The translations under genes and the position numbers were made by a program. The notes below the pieces were generated by a model. The model ran no database searches. It had not been told where the DNA came from and saw only the letters and a program-made list of their open reading frames with translations. DNA of 64,000 nt from Kordia algicida (lineage in GTDB: Bacteria > Bacteroidota > Bacteroidia > Flavobacteriales > Flavobacteriaceae): the NCBI RefSeq assembly GCF_051013375.1, contig NZ_CP142125.1; one strand, written 5' to 3'. This document shows, one piece after another, positions 25,850 through 35,139 of the stretch (position 1 is its first letter; each line of letters starts with the position of its first letter).

Positions 25850-28687
25850 TTACACAATTTCAACACGATTTAACTTTTCTAAAGTTTGCTTCGCGGCATA
25901 TCTTACTTCAATATTTTTGTGGTTTTTTAAGCTTTTTACTAACGGAACGAAACGTTGGTCGTTTTGTATACGAATTAGTGCTAATACTGCAAGTTTGGTG
26001 CGTTTTCCTCTGTTTTTGATAAGTACTGTTAATCCTGTTTTTTCATCTAAAATTTTAGATTTGATAAACTTGTTTTTGGAAGAATCGTCTTCTGCTAAAA
26101 AATGTTCTAATAGTGGAATCAGTTTGAACTTTAATTGTCCTTTGAGCAAGTTGTCTAAAAACTCTAATGCATTTACCCTTGCATCTTCTACATTGCTCAA
26201 TAATCCTGAATACGCAATGCTAATATCAGCTTCGTCATAAATAATGGTGAGTAATTTAAAGATTGTACGCAGGCTCGTTTCCATTTGTTCTTCCAAAATT
26301 TCTACTATAGCGCTTCTAGCTTCCGTAATTTCTGGGACATTTACTGTTTCACTTTCAGTGCTTGTATCTACATTGATAAGCTGATTCAAGATGTTTTTAG
26401 TCACTAAGGCTTGTCGGTAATGTTTGGCTTCTTTTAGGATCAAATTTTTAAGCAAACGTGCATTGAAAACCAATTTTTTATTTTTATTGCTAAGTTTTAA
26501 GAGCGAACGAGACGCTTCCATCCGAATGATAAAATCACGACTTTTCATTAAGCGCATCAATATATTAACCGCATTTTGCGTTTTGAATGCTTCTATAATT
26601 TTGGGTACAAATCTTTTGTTTTTTGCTTTTAATACTTGCGATTTGTCCATGTCAAGAATAGTTGTCGTAATTCCTGGACCATAATTTTTGAGCGCTTTGA
26701 TTGCTTTTTTACGGAATTCTTTCTCAGATAAACACGAAAATAGCGGATCTAAAAACTGCGGATCTTTCGTAATTCCTGCCGCTTCAATAGCATGCGATTT
26801 TATGTTAGTATTGTGGCTTTTTAAGTGATTTTCAATGAAATTGTAATGGATTGGCATTTCTGTATATGCAACTGCAATGAGAAGGTCGGTTATATGAGAT
26901 TCACGCGTATCAACCTCAGCACCACTGATCGCGTTTATTTTTTTAGTAATTCTGTTGTTCAGTTCAAATTTTGAAGCCAATTCTTCGTTGTTTGCCGTGT
27001 CTTTCGCCAAACATAGTAAAGCGGCATTGGCAATGTAATCATTTTCATGATTGAGATAGGTTTCAAAAAATTGTGTTTCTGAGTTGGAATGGTAAAGAAT
27101 ATAATCTAATGCAGCATACACAAGTTCGTCATCTTTTTGATGAATTAGCTTTGTAATCCGATCAATTTCTGTAGCATCGTCATACATGTATAGCTGTTTT
27201 ATAGCGGCTGTTTTTACTTTATTTGACGGGTGATTTAACAATTTTACAATGGTACTTTTGAGCGATTTTAATTTGTAATTGTTCAATCTGTCTAGCAAAG
27301 TCAATATCGCTTGCTCGTTATTTCCGTTAAGAATACGGCGTGCGGCAGTAAGTGTAGTTTCTGGCTTTCTTCTGTCGTTTTCTGCATCATCATTTTTTAA
27401 GATGGTACTTTCTATATTTTTTCGGAACGAATTGTAATAGGCTTCGCGAAGTTTGTAAATGAGAAGAATCCATATAAAAACAAAAAATAGAATGATAACG
27501 GTAATATAGGTTGTGTCTAAAGCTAATTTTCTAATGAGAAAGATCAGCATAAAACCAGATAAACCTGTGGCAATACTGTCTACAACGACATCTATAAACG
27601 ATTTTGCTTGATTTTTTATATTTAGCGGAATTGGCATGATTGACAATTCGAAAGCAGCTTTGTTGACTGATTGCTTGAAGCTTCCGTCAATTCCTTTGAT
27701 GAGAATTAAAACCCACAATTCTGGAAAGGTTAGAAATAGCAAACTTCCCATGGCAATTCCCAAAGGTAAGATGAGTAATGTGCTTGAAACACCGAGTTTA
27801 CTGAGCACACGATTGGTAAAAAAGAGTTGTAATAATAGTGCCAACACGTTGAAAGTAGAAAACCAAAAGCCAAAAAATGCAGCTAATTCTTCTGGATTGT
27901 CAATGGCTTTGTTGGCAAAATCACTAAACTGAAAATCGACCAATTTTGCAACTACCACACTGATTCCAGTGATGAGCGCCAAATAGGTAAGATGTTTTGA
28001 TTTGGAAATGATTTTGAGCGAGGTTTCCGAGTTTGAAGTCTCATTAAATTTTCGCTGATTTCGAATGTACGTATTCATCACTTTTAAGCGTAATTTCCAT
28101 ACTTTTTGGAGTATTGGAATACAACAGAGAATCAAAACTGCAGCGAGTAGCATTACCGTTTCGTTTCCAAAAGCAGATACGACAATACTTGTGAGATATC
28201 CACCAAAAACTCCACCAGCAATTGCGCCCGCACCAATAAAACCAAACAAACGTTTGGCTTCACGTGAGTTGTACACCATGTTGGCTAAAATCCAGAATTG
28301 CGATGTTGCAATAACAGCAAAAAGTGAAACGCCTAGATAATATACGTATAAAATCCAGTCGTTAATCATGGAAAATTGCAGCAATGCGCTGAATATGAGA
28401 AATCCGAGACTGAAAAAGATTAGTGTGGAAACGGTTACTTTTATGAGTGAAAACCGTTGAATAGCTTTGTTATAAAAATAGGAGGTAAGCACTGCAACTA
28501 TCGCAACTAAGAGATATCCATACGGCAAATGTTCAGGTCCTAATTGCGATAAAAATATAGCGTTTATGGTAGGTTTTACAATAAGTAATACTGTAATGAT
28601 TAAAAAAATACATAATTGCATTAAAAAAGAGATGTATATTTCACCATCTCTTAGTCCAAATGTTTTATTTAAAAAGCTTTTAAGCAT
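25850..28687 (-). CDS. NTT/ATP-ADP-translocase-like membrane protein fused to HEAT repeats
   Basis: 945 residues. The first ~430 form about twelve membrane helices with the pattern of the NTP:NDP exchanger (Tlc) superfamily: TVLLIVKPTINAIFLSQLGP near residue 35, and FGFIGAGAIAGGVFGGYLTS near 145. Residues ~450-945 are helical HEAT repeats (IVKLLNHPSNKVKTAAIKQLY, VPLVKSLKNHKNIEVRYAAKQTLE). True Tlc proteins swap ATP/ADP in intracellular parasites; the free-living Bacteroidota relatives carry HEAT or cyclic-nucleotide domains and have unknown substrates. Its ATG overlaps the stop of the upstream serine hydrolase (TAATG), so translation is coupled. Confidence 0.82.
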   Translation of the reverse strand: MLKSFLNKTFGLRDGEIYISFLMQLCIFLIITVLLIVKPTINAIFLSQLGPEHLPYGYLLVAIVAVLTSYFYNKAIQRFSLIKVTVSTLIFFSLGFLIFSALLQFSMINDWILYVYYLGVSLFAVIATSQFWILANMVYNSREAKRLFGFIGAGAIAGGVFGGYLTSIVVSAFGNETVMLLAAVLILCCIPILQKVWKLRLKVMNTYIRNQRKFNETSNSETSLKIISKSKHLTYLALITGISVVVAKLVDFQFSDFANKAIDNPEELAAFFGFWFSTFNVLALLLQLFFTNRVLSKLGVSSTLLILPLGIAMGSLLFLTFPELWVLILIKGIDGSFKQSVNKAAFELSIMPIPLNIKNQAKSFIDVVVDSIATGLSGFMLIFLIRKLALDTTYITVIILFFVFIWILLIYKLREAYYNSFRKNIESTILKNDDAENDRRKPETTLTAARRILNGNNEQAILTLLDRLNNYKLKSLKSTIVKLLNHPSNKVKTAAIKQLYMYDDATEIDRITKLIHQKDDELVYAALDYILYHSNSETQFFETYLNHENDYIANAALLCLAKDTANNEELASKFELNNRITKKINAISGAEVDTRESHITDLLIAVAYTEMPIHYNFIENHLKSHNTNIKSHAIEAAGITKDPQFLDPLFSCLSEKEFRKKAIKALKNYGPGITTTILDMDKSQVLKAKNKRFVPKIIEAFKTQNAVNILMRLMKSRDFIIRMEASRSLLKLSNKNKKLVFNARLLKNLILKEAKHYRQALVTKNILNQLINVDTSTESETVNVPEITEARSAIVEILEEQMETSLRTIFKLLTIIYDEADISIAYSGLLSNVEDARVNALEFLDNLLKGQLKFKLIPLLEHFLAEDDSSKNKFIKSKILDEKTGLTVLIKNRGKRTKLAVLALIRIQNDQRFVPLVKSLKNHKNIEVRYAAKQTLEKLNRVEIV

Positions 28688-29625
28688 TAATATTTCTTAA
28701 TCAGAATTTTTCTGTTTTTTCTCAGCAATACGTCTAGAGGTTTTACGAGTTTCCGCATTATTTGCTCTCCCGATCCGTCTTCTACAAGTGCTACAATGAT
28801 GTAACGACGTTTTGGTCCCCAAACCATAGCGGAGTCGGAATGGTAATTTTTCCAAGAACCCGATTTTCTGTATACTGTTGCTTTTGGTGCAATTTGATCT
28901 AATACATTAACAAATTTATGATGTAATGCAGGATCTTTCATAATATCGAGCATTTCTTTTGATCGTTCTGTAGAGACTAAATTGCCCATTGCAAGTTGAT
29001 AGTAAAAGCTACAAACTTGTCGTGTGGTTGCTGCGTGGCTTAATCCTTTCATTGGATCAGGGTTTCGTTTTCCGCCTGCGGCATATCGTTTTCCAACCCA
29101 AAGTCCGCCACCAACTTCTTCATCATAAAGTTTTGTTTTTGGCGCACGCAATACGGCTTCTATTTTTTCATAACCGACTCTGTCAATCATACGTGTAGAA
29201 GCTCTGTTGTTAGATTTACTAATCATTAATCGCATGTCGCGACGTACTTCTTTAGTATCTTTAAGTTCTCCTTTGTCAATAGCATCCATAGCTGCCAAAA
29301 GTATCGCAATTTTAGGTAAACTTGCGGCATACATCATTTCTTTGTCATTGATTCCTGCGTATCGTACATTGCTAATATCACTCATGTCTACAATACCAAT
29401 AGATAGCTTTTTATTTCGTACTAAAGTTTTCCATTTCGGATTGTTATTTATTTGAGCTTCTAATAAAAGTTGAAGTGTGTTATCTTTTAGTTCACCAATC
29501 GGGTCAATTTCCTCATCATGCGCAATTGGTAATTGCTGCGAGAAAGTGACAAGACTGACTAATAGAAAGAATATTGTGAAAATTTTTGTCGTTTTAATCT
29601 GCATAAATTGAGTATATGTTTTCAT
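28687..29625 (-). CDS. Class A beta-lactamase-fold serine hydrolase
   Basis: 312 residues from the ATG at 29625; an ATG 24 bases upstream is also possible, and one 21 bases downstream would begin right at the signal peptide (IFTIFFLLVSLVTFSQ). Motifs are SLPK (S102, K105), SNN in SKSNNRAST and KSG in YRKSGSW. It is close in size to class A beta-lactamases but without a clear Omega-loop ExxLN. Cell-wall or small-amide hydrolysis and beta-lactam breakdown are both possible. It is translationally coupled to the NTT-HEAT transporter, and is the second such hydrolase within 5 kb; the two may act on related substrates. Confidence 0.8.
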   Translation of the reverse strand: MKTYTQFMQIKTTKIFTIFFLLVSLVTFSQQLPIAHDEEIDPIGELKDNTLQLLLEAQINNNPKWKTLVRNKKLSIGIVDMSDISNVRYAGINDKEMMYAASLPKIAILLAAMDAIDKGELKDTKEVRRDMRLMISKSNNRASTRMIDRVGYEKIEAVLRAPKTKLYDEEVGGGLWVGKRYAAGGKRNPDPMKGLSHAATTRQVCSFYYQLAMGNLVSTERSKEMLDIMKDPALHHKFVNVLDQIAPKATVYRKSGSWKNYHSDSAMVWGPKRRYIIVALVEDGSGEQIMRKLVKPLDVLLRKNRKILIKKY

Positions 29626-29733
29626 ACTATTATATAGTACAATTAGCATACCACAATGTACTTTATTTAAACTAATTAGTATAAAAAGTGCTTAAAAAGT
29701 TATTATATTTTTTCTAGCCTAATTTTGGCTGTT

Positions 29734-30762
29734 TTATGCAGTCATTGCCAGAGTAACTTTACCATCTTGGTATTCTTTTGGACTACAATTGTATTTTTCT
29801 TTAAATATTTTTGAGAAGTAACTTCTACTACTAAAACCGATGGTGTAAACGATTTCAGAAATACTTAAGTCTGAATTTTTTATCAGCTTTTCAGCTAATT
29901 CTACACGAACATTTTTTATAAAACTTAATACCGTTCTTCCAAATAACATTTTGAACCCTGTTTGTAGTTTTGCAGGTGTCAATCCGGTTTTTTTCTTTAA
30001 GTAGTTTATATCAAATTGTCTGTCTGGATAGTTTTTGATAAATTCCCCAACATCTTTGATGACTTCGAGTTCTTTTCTCGTTAATCCACAACTGTTTTCA
30101 ACAATTCGTTCCATATCTTCAAAGTATTGTTTTACAATCATAGATAGTGATACTTGCAACATTCCTTTTTTGAGTAATGCGCTTGCAATGTTGTCGCTAG
30201 AAACTCCATCAATTTGATCTAGTTGTTCTTTTATTTTGAGGTTGTATGAACTTGTGTATGAGAATTTACCATCAATTTCTTTTGAATGGAATAGTTGCAT
30301 TAATTGACTTGTGAATTCATCTGTTTCTTCCGTGATTGGTTTGCTTGCCAAGAAACTAATCATGGTAAACTTTAGATATCCATCTTTTTGAATATGTATG
30401 TGATTTGCTTTTCCTAACGAATTAGAAAATATAGCTGTTTGCATTTCTGAGAAACGAGCTCTTTTTTTCGTTGCTCCGAAGCTATGCAATAGTTCTCCTT
30501 GAGAACAATATATATAGTTGAGAGATTGTTTGTTGGTGTCTTGATCGAAAATAAGTGTTGTATTTTCATTAAACTGTACGTCGTAAGTAATGTACGAAAT
30601 GTTGTCGTTAAAATTAAAACCTGAGATGTTTCCACTACCAAGTTCATTTTGGAATTTTAGAATTCTCTCCGTACTTGTTTCTTGCAGTTGACCTTGACAT
30701 TCGTTTTTTAAACTATTGAAAGTAGCTGCGATATTGCTGATGTTTATTTGTATAGTTTTCAT
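29734..30762 (-). CDS. AraC-family transcriptional regulator
   Basis: 342 residues, cytoplasmic. The N-terminal ~230 residues form a sensor domain of no named family; the C-terminal AraC/XylS domain (about 235-335) has LTPAKLQTGFKMLFGR, LSISEIVYTIGFSSRSYFSKIFKEKY and SPKEYQ. It shares its layout and HTH sequence with the regulators at 38847 and 40059, so they are paralogues. It is a single-gene unit; the promoter region lies in the 190 bases upstream. Confidence 0.88.
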   Translation of the reverse strand: MKTIQINISNIAATFNSLKNECQGQLQETSTERILKFQNELGSGNISGFNFNDNISYITYDVQFNENTTLIFDQDTNKQSLNYIYCSQGELLHSFGATKKRARFSEMQTAIFSNSLGKANHIHIQKDGYLKFTMISFLASKPITEETDEFTSQLMQLFHSKEIDGKFSYTSSYNLKIKEQLDQIDGVSSDNIASALLKKGMLQVSLSMIVKQYFEDMERIVENSCGLTRKELEVIKDVGEFIKNYPDRQFDINYLKKKTGLTPAKLQTGFKMLFGRTVLSFIKNVRVELAEKLIKNSDLSISEIVYTIGFSSRSYFSKIFKEKYNCSPKEYQDGKVTLAMTA

Positions 30763-30897
30763 CTTTGAAGGTTTAGGTTAATATTCTGTTTTTAGGTTAT
30801 TCCCAATTACAATACAAAGATGCAACTTATACGACCTTTTTGTGTTACACAATTTTCTATAACTGTTATATAATTTTATAAAAAGTTTAAACAAAAA

Positions 30898-30925
30898 AAA
30901 GCTACTTAAATATTTAAGTAGCTTT
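30898..30925 (-). terminator. Rho-independent terminator of the small-protein stress cluster
   Basis: AAAGCTACTTAAA (30898-30910) and TTTAAGTAGCTTT (30913-30925) form a near-perfect palindrome. Eight A precede it on the plus strand, giving the T tail on the minus strand. It ends the transcript of the lipoprotein gene at 30954. Confidence 0.88.
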
Positions 30926-30953
30926 AAATCAGTAATTTGTTATTTTGTATGTT

Positions 30954-31184
30954 TTAGTTTTCTTCTTTTACTTTGATCTCGGTTTCATCATCATCTTTTT
31001 TGATTTTCACCTTCTTATCTTCAGTTTCCATTTTGATTTTTGAGCCATCGTCTTTTACTTTAACTTCAGCTCCGTCTTCTTTCATTTCTTGCATCAATTT
31101 TTCTTCTTTCGTTTTTTCTTCACAAGAAGTAAACGTTGTTATTGTAAATAATGATGCAATTGCTACTAAGATTAATTTTTTCAT
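30954..31184 (-). CDS. Small highly charged lipoprotein
   Basis: 76 residues. A lipoprotein signal peptide with lipobox FTSC at about residue 20 is followed by a Lys/Asp/Glu-rich tail built of imperfect repeats (KVKDDGSKIKMETEDKKVKIKKDDDETEIKVKEEN in register of about 9). It is anchored in the envelope; the function is unknown. It is the last gene of a run of small envelope genes and is followed by a strong terminator. Confidence 0.75.
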   Translation of the reverse strand: MKKLILVAIASLFTITTFTSCEEKTKEEKLMQEMKEDGAEVKVKDDGSKIKMETEDKKVKIKKDDDETEIKVKEEN

Positions 31185-31196
31185 TATTATGTGTTA

Positions 31197-31535
31197 TTAT
31201 TTATTGTTAGTTATTATTTTGTTAGAGACTATTTTAGTAGCTCCAATTTGGACTAAATATCCTAAGACTGATTTGAAGAACGAGTTCGATTTTCCAATAA
31301 GAAGTCGTTTGGTCAAATATCCTACCGCCAAACTTATGGTAGATTGAATCACATTGTTTTGTACTTGTGGCTCATTCTTTAAGTCATCAGCAATACGTTG
31401 TATAATACGTGTTGGTCTTAGTTCTTCCATGGATGCTGATATTTGTGATTTTAATTCAAACATATCAGCTTCTTTTTGAGCTTTTAACTTTAAAATAGCT
31501 TGTTCTAATTCTCTGTTGTTACTTACCTTATTCAT
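31197..31535 (-). CDS. Small protein of the YtxH/holin-like envelope cluster
   Basis: 112 residues. The N-terminal half is charged and helical (RELEQAILKLKAQKEADMF), with a Gly/Leu-rich amphipathic C-terminal half (AVGYLTKRLLIG, FKSVLGYLVQIGATKIV). Its start overlaps the stop of the upstream holin-like gene by 8 bases, so the two are co-translated. It often accompanies that gene in flavobacteria by my recollection; no function is assigned. Confidence 0.7.
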   Translation of the reverse strand: MNKVSNNRELEQAILKLKAQKEADMFELKSQISASMEELRPTRIIQRIADDLKNEPQVQNNVIQSTISLAVGYLTKRLLIGKSNSFFKSVLGYLVQIGATKIVSNKIITNNK

Positions 31536-31917
31536 TGTCTTCTTGCATTTTAGAGATTAAAATATCTTCTTTTTTCTCTCTCATCAACTTATAAATTACA
31601 AGATCAGTAACAGGTTTGGTGATGAGTTTTTTATTGAAAATATAGAGAAATAAACCTATGAGCAGGTAAAAGGAGGAAACTATTAAAAATCCGATGTAGC
31701 TCGCTCCGAGTAATCCACCTACATAGAGGCTTATCCCTATATTGACAAATAATAGAAATACCACGAATATAGTTCCTAAAGCGATCCACAAAACAAGTGA
31801 TGATATCACATCGGCAGTTTTATCGATGGCGTTGAGTTTATACAACTCTATACTTGTCTCAGTATATGCCTTTGCTTTCTGATAAATAGATTCTATATGT
31901 GACGTAGTACTTTCCAT
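31528..31917 (-). CDS. Holin-X-like (PF07332-type) membrane protein
   Basis: 129 residues. A soluble N-terminal helix is followed by two adjacent membrane helices (LVLWIALGTIFVVFLLFVNI and ASYIGFLIVSSFYLLIGLFLYIF) and a charged tail. This is the arrangement of the 'phage holin family' proteins found with YtxH-domain proteins in chromosomes, where they are envelope-stress or cell-shape linked rather than phage genes. No phage genes are nearby. Confidence 0.72.
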   Translation of the reverse strand: MESTTSHIESIYQKAKAYTETSIELYKLNAIDKTADVISSLVLWIALGTIFVVFLLFVNIGISLYVGGLLGASYIGFLIVSSFYLLIGLFLYIFNKKLITKPVTDLVIYKLMREKKEDILISKMQEDNE

Positions 31918-31970
31918 TAGTGATTATTGGTTATTATTGGTAATTGACTGTATGATTTGAAAATCAATGA

Positions 31971-32264
31971 TTACAGTTCTTCTTGCAATTCTTGTTTAGC
32001 GTCTTGTGCTACGCGTGTCGCTGTGTTGATTTTCTCTTTACCTCTTTGAATAATTTCTTCACCTTCTCTTTTTACAGCGTTAAATTTTTGAGATACTTCG
32101 TTCATTACTTGATCGACGCTATCTTTTACTGAATCTGCTAAGTCTTTTGTTCCGTCAGCAATTTCTTTTCTTGTTTCTGATCCTTTTTTTGGTGCAAATA
32201 AAACTCCAATTGCAGCTCCTACTAATGCACTTCCTAATACTAATACTGTGTTGTTAACTTTCAT
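31971..32264 (-). CDS. YtxH-domain protein
   Basis: 97 residues. One Gly-rich membrane helix (VLVLGSALVGAAIGVLFAPKKGSETR) carries the YtxH hallmark APKKGSETR, followed by an amphipathic coiled coil (KDLADSVKDSVDQVMNEV). YtxH proteins are general-stress-induced in many bacteria. It is part of the co-directional run from 33100 to 30954. Confidence 0.85.
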   Translation of the reverse strand: MKVNNTVLVLGSALVGAAIGVLFAPKKGSETRKEIADGTKDLADSVKDSVDQVMNEVSQKFNAVKREGEEIIQRGKEKINTATRVAQDAKQELQEEL

Positions 32265-32324
32265 ATCTTTTTGTTTTTTTAAATTAATTATTAAATGTTT
32301 TTATTTAAATCTTTTAGAGTAGAT

Positions 32325-32477
32325 TTAGACTCCTCGTCCGCCAATTAATCTTAGTAATATTGCAATTACTGCGATTACCAATAGAATGTGAATTAGTCCT
32401 CCTGCGCTGTACACAAAAAATCCGAAGACCCATCCTATAACTAATATTACGGCAATGATGTATAATAAACTTCTCAT
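32325..32477 (-). CDS. Lmo0937-family small membrane protein
   Basis: 50 residues: MRSLLYIIAVILVIGWVFGF, then VYSAGGLIHILLVIAVIAIL and a short LRLIGGRGV end. It has two hydrophobic helices with the GGLIHILLVIA pattern of the Lmo0937 family, stress-associated in Listeria and widely found in Bacteroidota next to YtxH and DUF4142-like genes. Confidence 0.85.
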   Translation of the reverse strand: MRSLLYIIAVILVIGWVFGFFVYSAGGLIHILLVIAVIAILLRLIGGRGV

Positions 32478-32515
32478 AGTAATTTTTTTTTTGGTTATTA
32501 TTGATTGATAGTTTT

Positions 32516-33100
32516 TTAACTATCAGTGTTTATAATTTCTATTGTTTCTTTTGTTTTGTTGATGCTTTTTTTTAGCGTTAAGTTAGCATAGTGCGCTAAT
32601 GCTTTAAAATCTGAATTATTAGTTGTGTCAGATAGCTTATCAACAAATTCCTTTTGAGAGGAAATTTTGTCACTTAGCAACTCTAATGGTTTTTCCAAAC
32701 CTTCTGCATCTATCATTTCTTTAATTTCCTGATACTCTATGCTTGAATATTTTGGAATAGATATTACATTTTCGGTTGCTACTTTATCATACTTTTCAAG
32801 AATATCTAATTGCTCATCTTTAATTTCTGCAACAATTTCCTTTACTTCTTCTTCGATATCTTTACTTTCTATGATCGTGCATAATTCAATAACATCTAAA
32901 TTATATTTAGAAGCTTTTACTAAAAGTTTAGCTTCATTCTTTTGTGCTGTCATAGCATTATTAGCGATGGTTTCTTTTTCAGTTCTTGCTTGTTCAGTTT
33001 CTATAAAAAAATCACAAGAGTTTAGACTTACCGCTATAGTTGTAATAAGTATGATTCCTGTTGTTATGAATGTATATCTATTAAATTTCATCCTTTTCAT
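32516..33100 (-). CDS. DUF4142-like lipoprotein
   Basis: 194 residues. A lipoprotein signal with lipobox LNSC (about residue 29) is followed by an all-alpha region with AKLLVKASKYNLDVIELCTI and a second helix pair near LLSDKISSQKEFVDKLSD. The four-helix layout resembles DUF4142/ferritin-like periplasmic proteins, though it is more acidic and diverged. It is first in the small-protein cluster, with an AAGAAGAAG-rich leader. The function is not established. Confidence 0.65.
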   Translation of the reverse strand: MKRMKFNRYTFITTGIILITTIAVSLNSCDFFIETEQARTEKETIANNAMTAQKNEAKLLVKASKYNLDVIELCTIIESKDIEEEVKEIVAEIKDEQLDILEKYDKVATENVISIPKYSSIEYQEIKEMIDAEGLEKPLELLSDKISSQKEFVDKLSDTTNNSDFKALAHYANLTLKKSINKTKETIEIINTDS

Positions 33101-33290
33101 TTTTTCTTCTTCTTCTTAAAGATGCAACAGAATCTATCGTATTACTTTTCAACTATTACATCAATAACATTTGTATTTATATGTGCTTTATGATTACTTT
33201 ACAAAAGTAGCGCAAAGACTGGCTTCACGCGTTACATGATTTCCAATCATCGTTATAAGATTTCTACATTTGGGTAGTTTTAAACCTAGA

Positions 33291-33320
33291 AAAGCCTTAA
33301 ACACGAGGTTTAAAGCTTTT
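33291..33320 (-). terminator. Hairpin terminator after the CHASE3 kinase gene
   Basis: AAAGCCTTAAAC and GTTTAAAGCTTT pair with one offset around a 5-base loop. T-rich ends on both sides make it bidirectional, but only the minus-strand kinase gene ends here. Confidence 0.65.
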
Positions 33321-33343
33321 TTTTTGAGGTAATAATATAAATT

Positions 33344-35137
33344 TTAATCTATCGGTAAGTAAACTGTAAATGTAGCTCCAACACCAGGTTTTCCATCTGC
33401 AAAAATGTAACCGAGATGATTTTCTACAATTTTTTTACATATAGAAAGTCCAATTCCTGTACCAGAATATTCGTCTTTATTGTGAAGTCTACTAAATAAA
33501 ACAAAGATTCGGTCGGCATATTCATTGTCAAAACCAATTCCATTGTCTTTGAAAGTAATTTTATAATACGCGTCGTATTTTACATTTATTAGCTTTTCCT
33601 CGTCATCTGCGTTTACTTGTTCGCAAGTAATGGTCACTTCAGGATTGCGATCATCGGCTATGTATTTTAAAGAGTTTCCAATAAGATTTGCAAAAAGCTG
33701 CTGTATTTGAAAAGGAATTACTTTCATTACAGGAAATGTATCTGCTTTTACAGTTGCATTTTTTTGTGTGATAACTTCTGCCAAGTCCTGTTTTGCTGCT
33801 TCAAGTAATAAATTAATGTTTGAGACTTCAAGTACTTTGTCGGCTTTGTTGGTTCTAGAAAATTGTAGCAAATCGTCTATAAGTAAGCGCATTCGTGTAG
33901 CAGCATTTTTCATGCGCGACATGTACATTTCCCCAGATTTTGATAAGTTACCTTCTTCTTTTTCTTCTAATCGTGAAAGGAATGTTTGAATTTTACGAAG
34001 TGGTTCTTGCAAATCGTGACTTGCCACATGGTTGAAAGCAGATAATTCTTTGTTGTTTCTTTCCAACTCTAAATTTCGTTCTTCCAATGCTCTAAAACTG
34101 CGTGTTTCATCCGTAATATCTGTCGTAGTACCTAAAAGAGTACGCTTTCCATTACTACTTACAATGGCTTTTCCGTAGGCTTTTAAGTGCTTAACGTTTC
34201 CATTTTCATGAATGACACGATAATAGACAAAAGGCAAATCGTATTCTTTTTGCATTTTAGCTATTTGCTCGGACAATGTCTCCACATCTTCAGGATGAAC
34301 AAATTTCATGAAATTTTCAATTGTTGGCTCAAATGAATGTGGTTCTTCTCCTAACAAACGATATAAATTGTCTGAAAATTTAAAATTGTCATCGTCAATA
34401 TCCCAAGTCCAAGTACCATGTTTGCTGACAATTTCTGATTGGTTGGTAGATTCTTTAAACAATTCTAACGATCGGTTTGTTCGTTCTAGTTTCTTCAGGT
34501 TAGACATTATTTTGGCATATCCGCCAATGAGCAATAGTAATGACATTAGCATTAATGAATACAAAAATATCGGCGTAACTTTTAAACTACTTTCGTAAGT
34601 CGCTTGATGCTTTTCCAATCTTTCATTTTGAAAATCAATCATAACTTTGATTTTCCCTCGTATTTGATCCATTATTCTTTTTCCGCGATTAAATAAACGT
34701 TCAAAAGTAGGACTATCAAAATTATTTTGATCTTTGAGTATAAATCGCTGTGTTTGTTCGAGATTATCCAAACAATTGTCAATCAAAAAACCAAGTTCTA
34801 TAAGGTTTTTGTGCTGTTTAGATTCGTCAATGATTAATTCTTTGATCTCAACAAATCTGTCATTTATATTTTCTCTACCTGAAATATAGGGTGTTAAATA
34901 CGTGGAATCTCTAGTAACCATAAAACCGCGCTGTCCTGTTTCTGCATCTTTTAGGTAAGAAAGAATCTGTTCCAATTTAATGGCAAGTTCATATTTTTCT
35001 GTGACTAAATCAGAAGAATCAGAAAGGCTATTCATATTTTTAAACGTGATACCTGCCACAAAAAATATGAGGAAAAAGGAAACGATAAATACCGCTTTCA
35101 CAAACCAAGGCGCTTTATAAATAGTTTTTAGAGGCAT
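33344..35137 (-). CDS. CHASE3-PAS hybrid-free sensor histidine kinase
   Basis: 597 residues. TM1 (about 12-32); CHASE3 periplasmic domain (about 35-180) with DAETGQRGFMVTRDSTYL; TM2 (about 186-207); PAS (about 235-345) with TWTWDIDDDNFKFSDNLYRLLG; HisKA (about 360-430) with HVASHDLQEPLRKI; HATPase (about 475-597) with NLIGNSLKY, DNGIGF and GTGIGLSICKKIV. The HDLQEPLR box places it with the Cph1-like kinases that use single-domain Rcp1-type regulators, and one is encoded 2 bases upstream. It is probably a partner in the stress circuit that includes the small envelope genes downstream. Confidence 0.92.
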   Translation of the reverse strand: MPLKTIYKAPWFVKAVFIVSFFLIFFVAGITFKNMNSLSDSSDLVTEKYELAIKLEQILSYLKDAETGQRGFMVTRDSTYLTPYISGRENINDRFVEIKELIIDESKQHKNLIELGFLIDNCLDNLEQTQRFILKDQNNFDSPTFERLFNRGKRIMDQIRGKIKVMIDFQNERLEKHQATYESSLKVTPIFLYSLMLMSLLLLIGGYAKIMSNLKKLERTNRSLELFKESTNQSEIVSKHGTWTWDIDDDNFKFSDNLYRLLGEEPHSFEPTIENFMKFVHPEDVETLSEQIAKMQKEYDLPFVYYRVIHENGNVKHLKAYGKAIVSSNGKRTLLGTTTDITDETRSFRALEERNLELERNNKELSAFNHVASHDLQEPLRKIQTFLSRLEEKEEGNLSKSGEMYMSRMKNAATRMRLLIDDLLQFSRTNKADKVLEVSNINLLLEAAKQDLAEVITQKNATVKADTFPVMKVIPFQIQQLFANLIGNSLKYIADDRNPEVTITCEQVNADDEEKLINVKYDAYYKITFKDNGIGFDNEYADRIFVLFSRLHNKDEYSGTGIGLSICKKIVENHLGYIFADGKPGVGATFTVYLPID

Positions 35138-35139
35138 AA

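Noticed and set aside
23791..29625. Calling the two serine hydrolases antibiotic-resistance beta-lactamases
   Set aside because: They have SxxK, SxN and KSG motifs but no clear Omega-loop motif, so activity on antibiotics is unsupported.
31528..31917. Prophage holin
   Set aside because: No other phage genes are nearby; it belongs to a chromosomal YtxH/Lmo0937 cluster.
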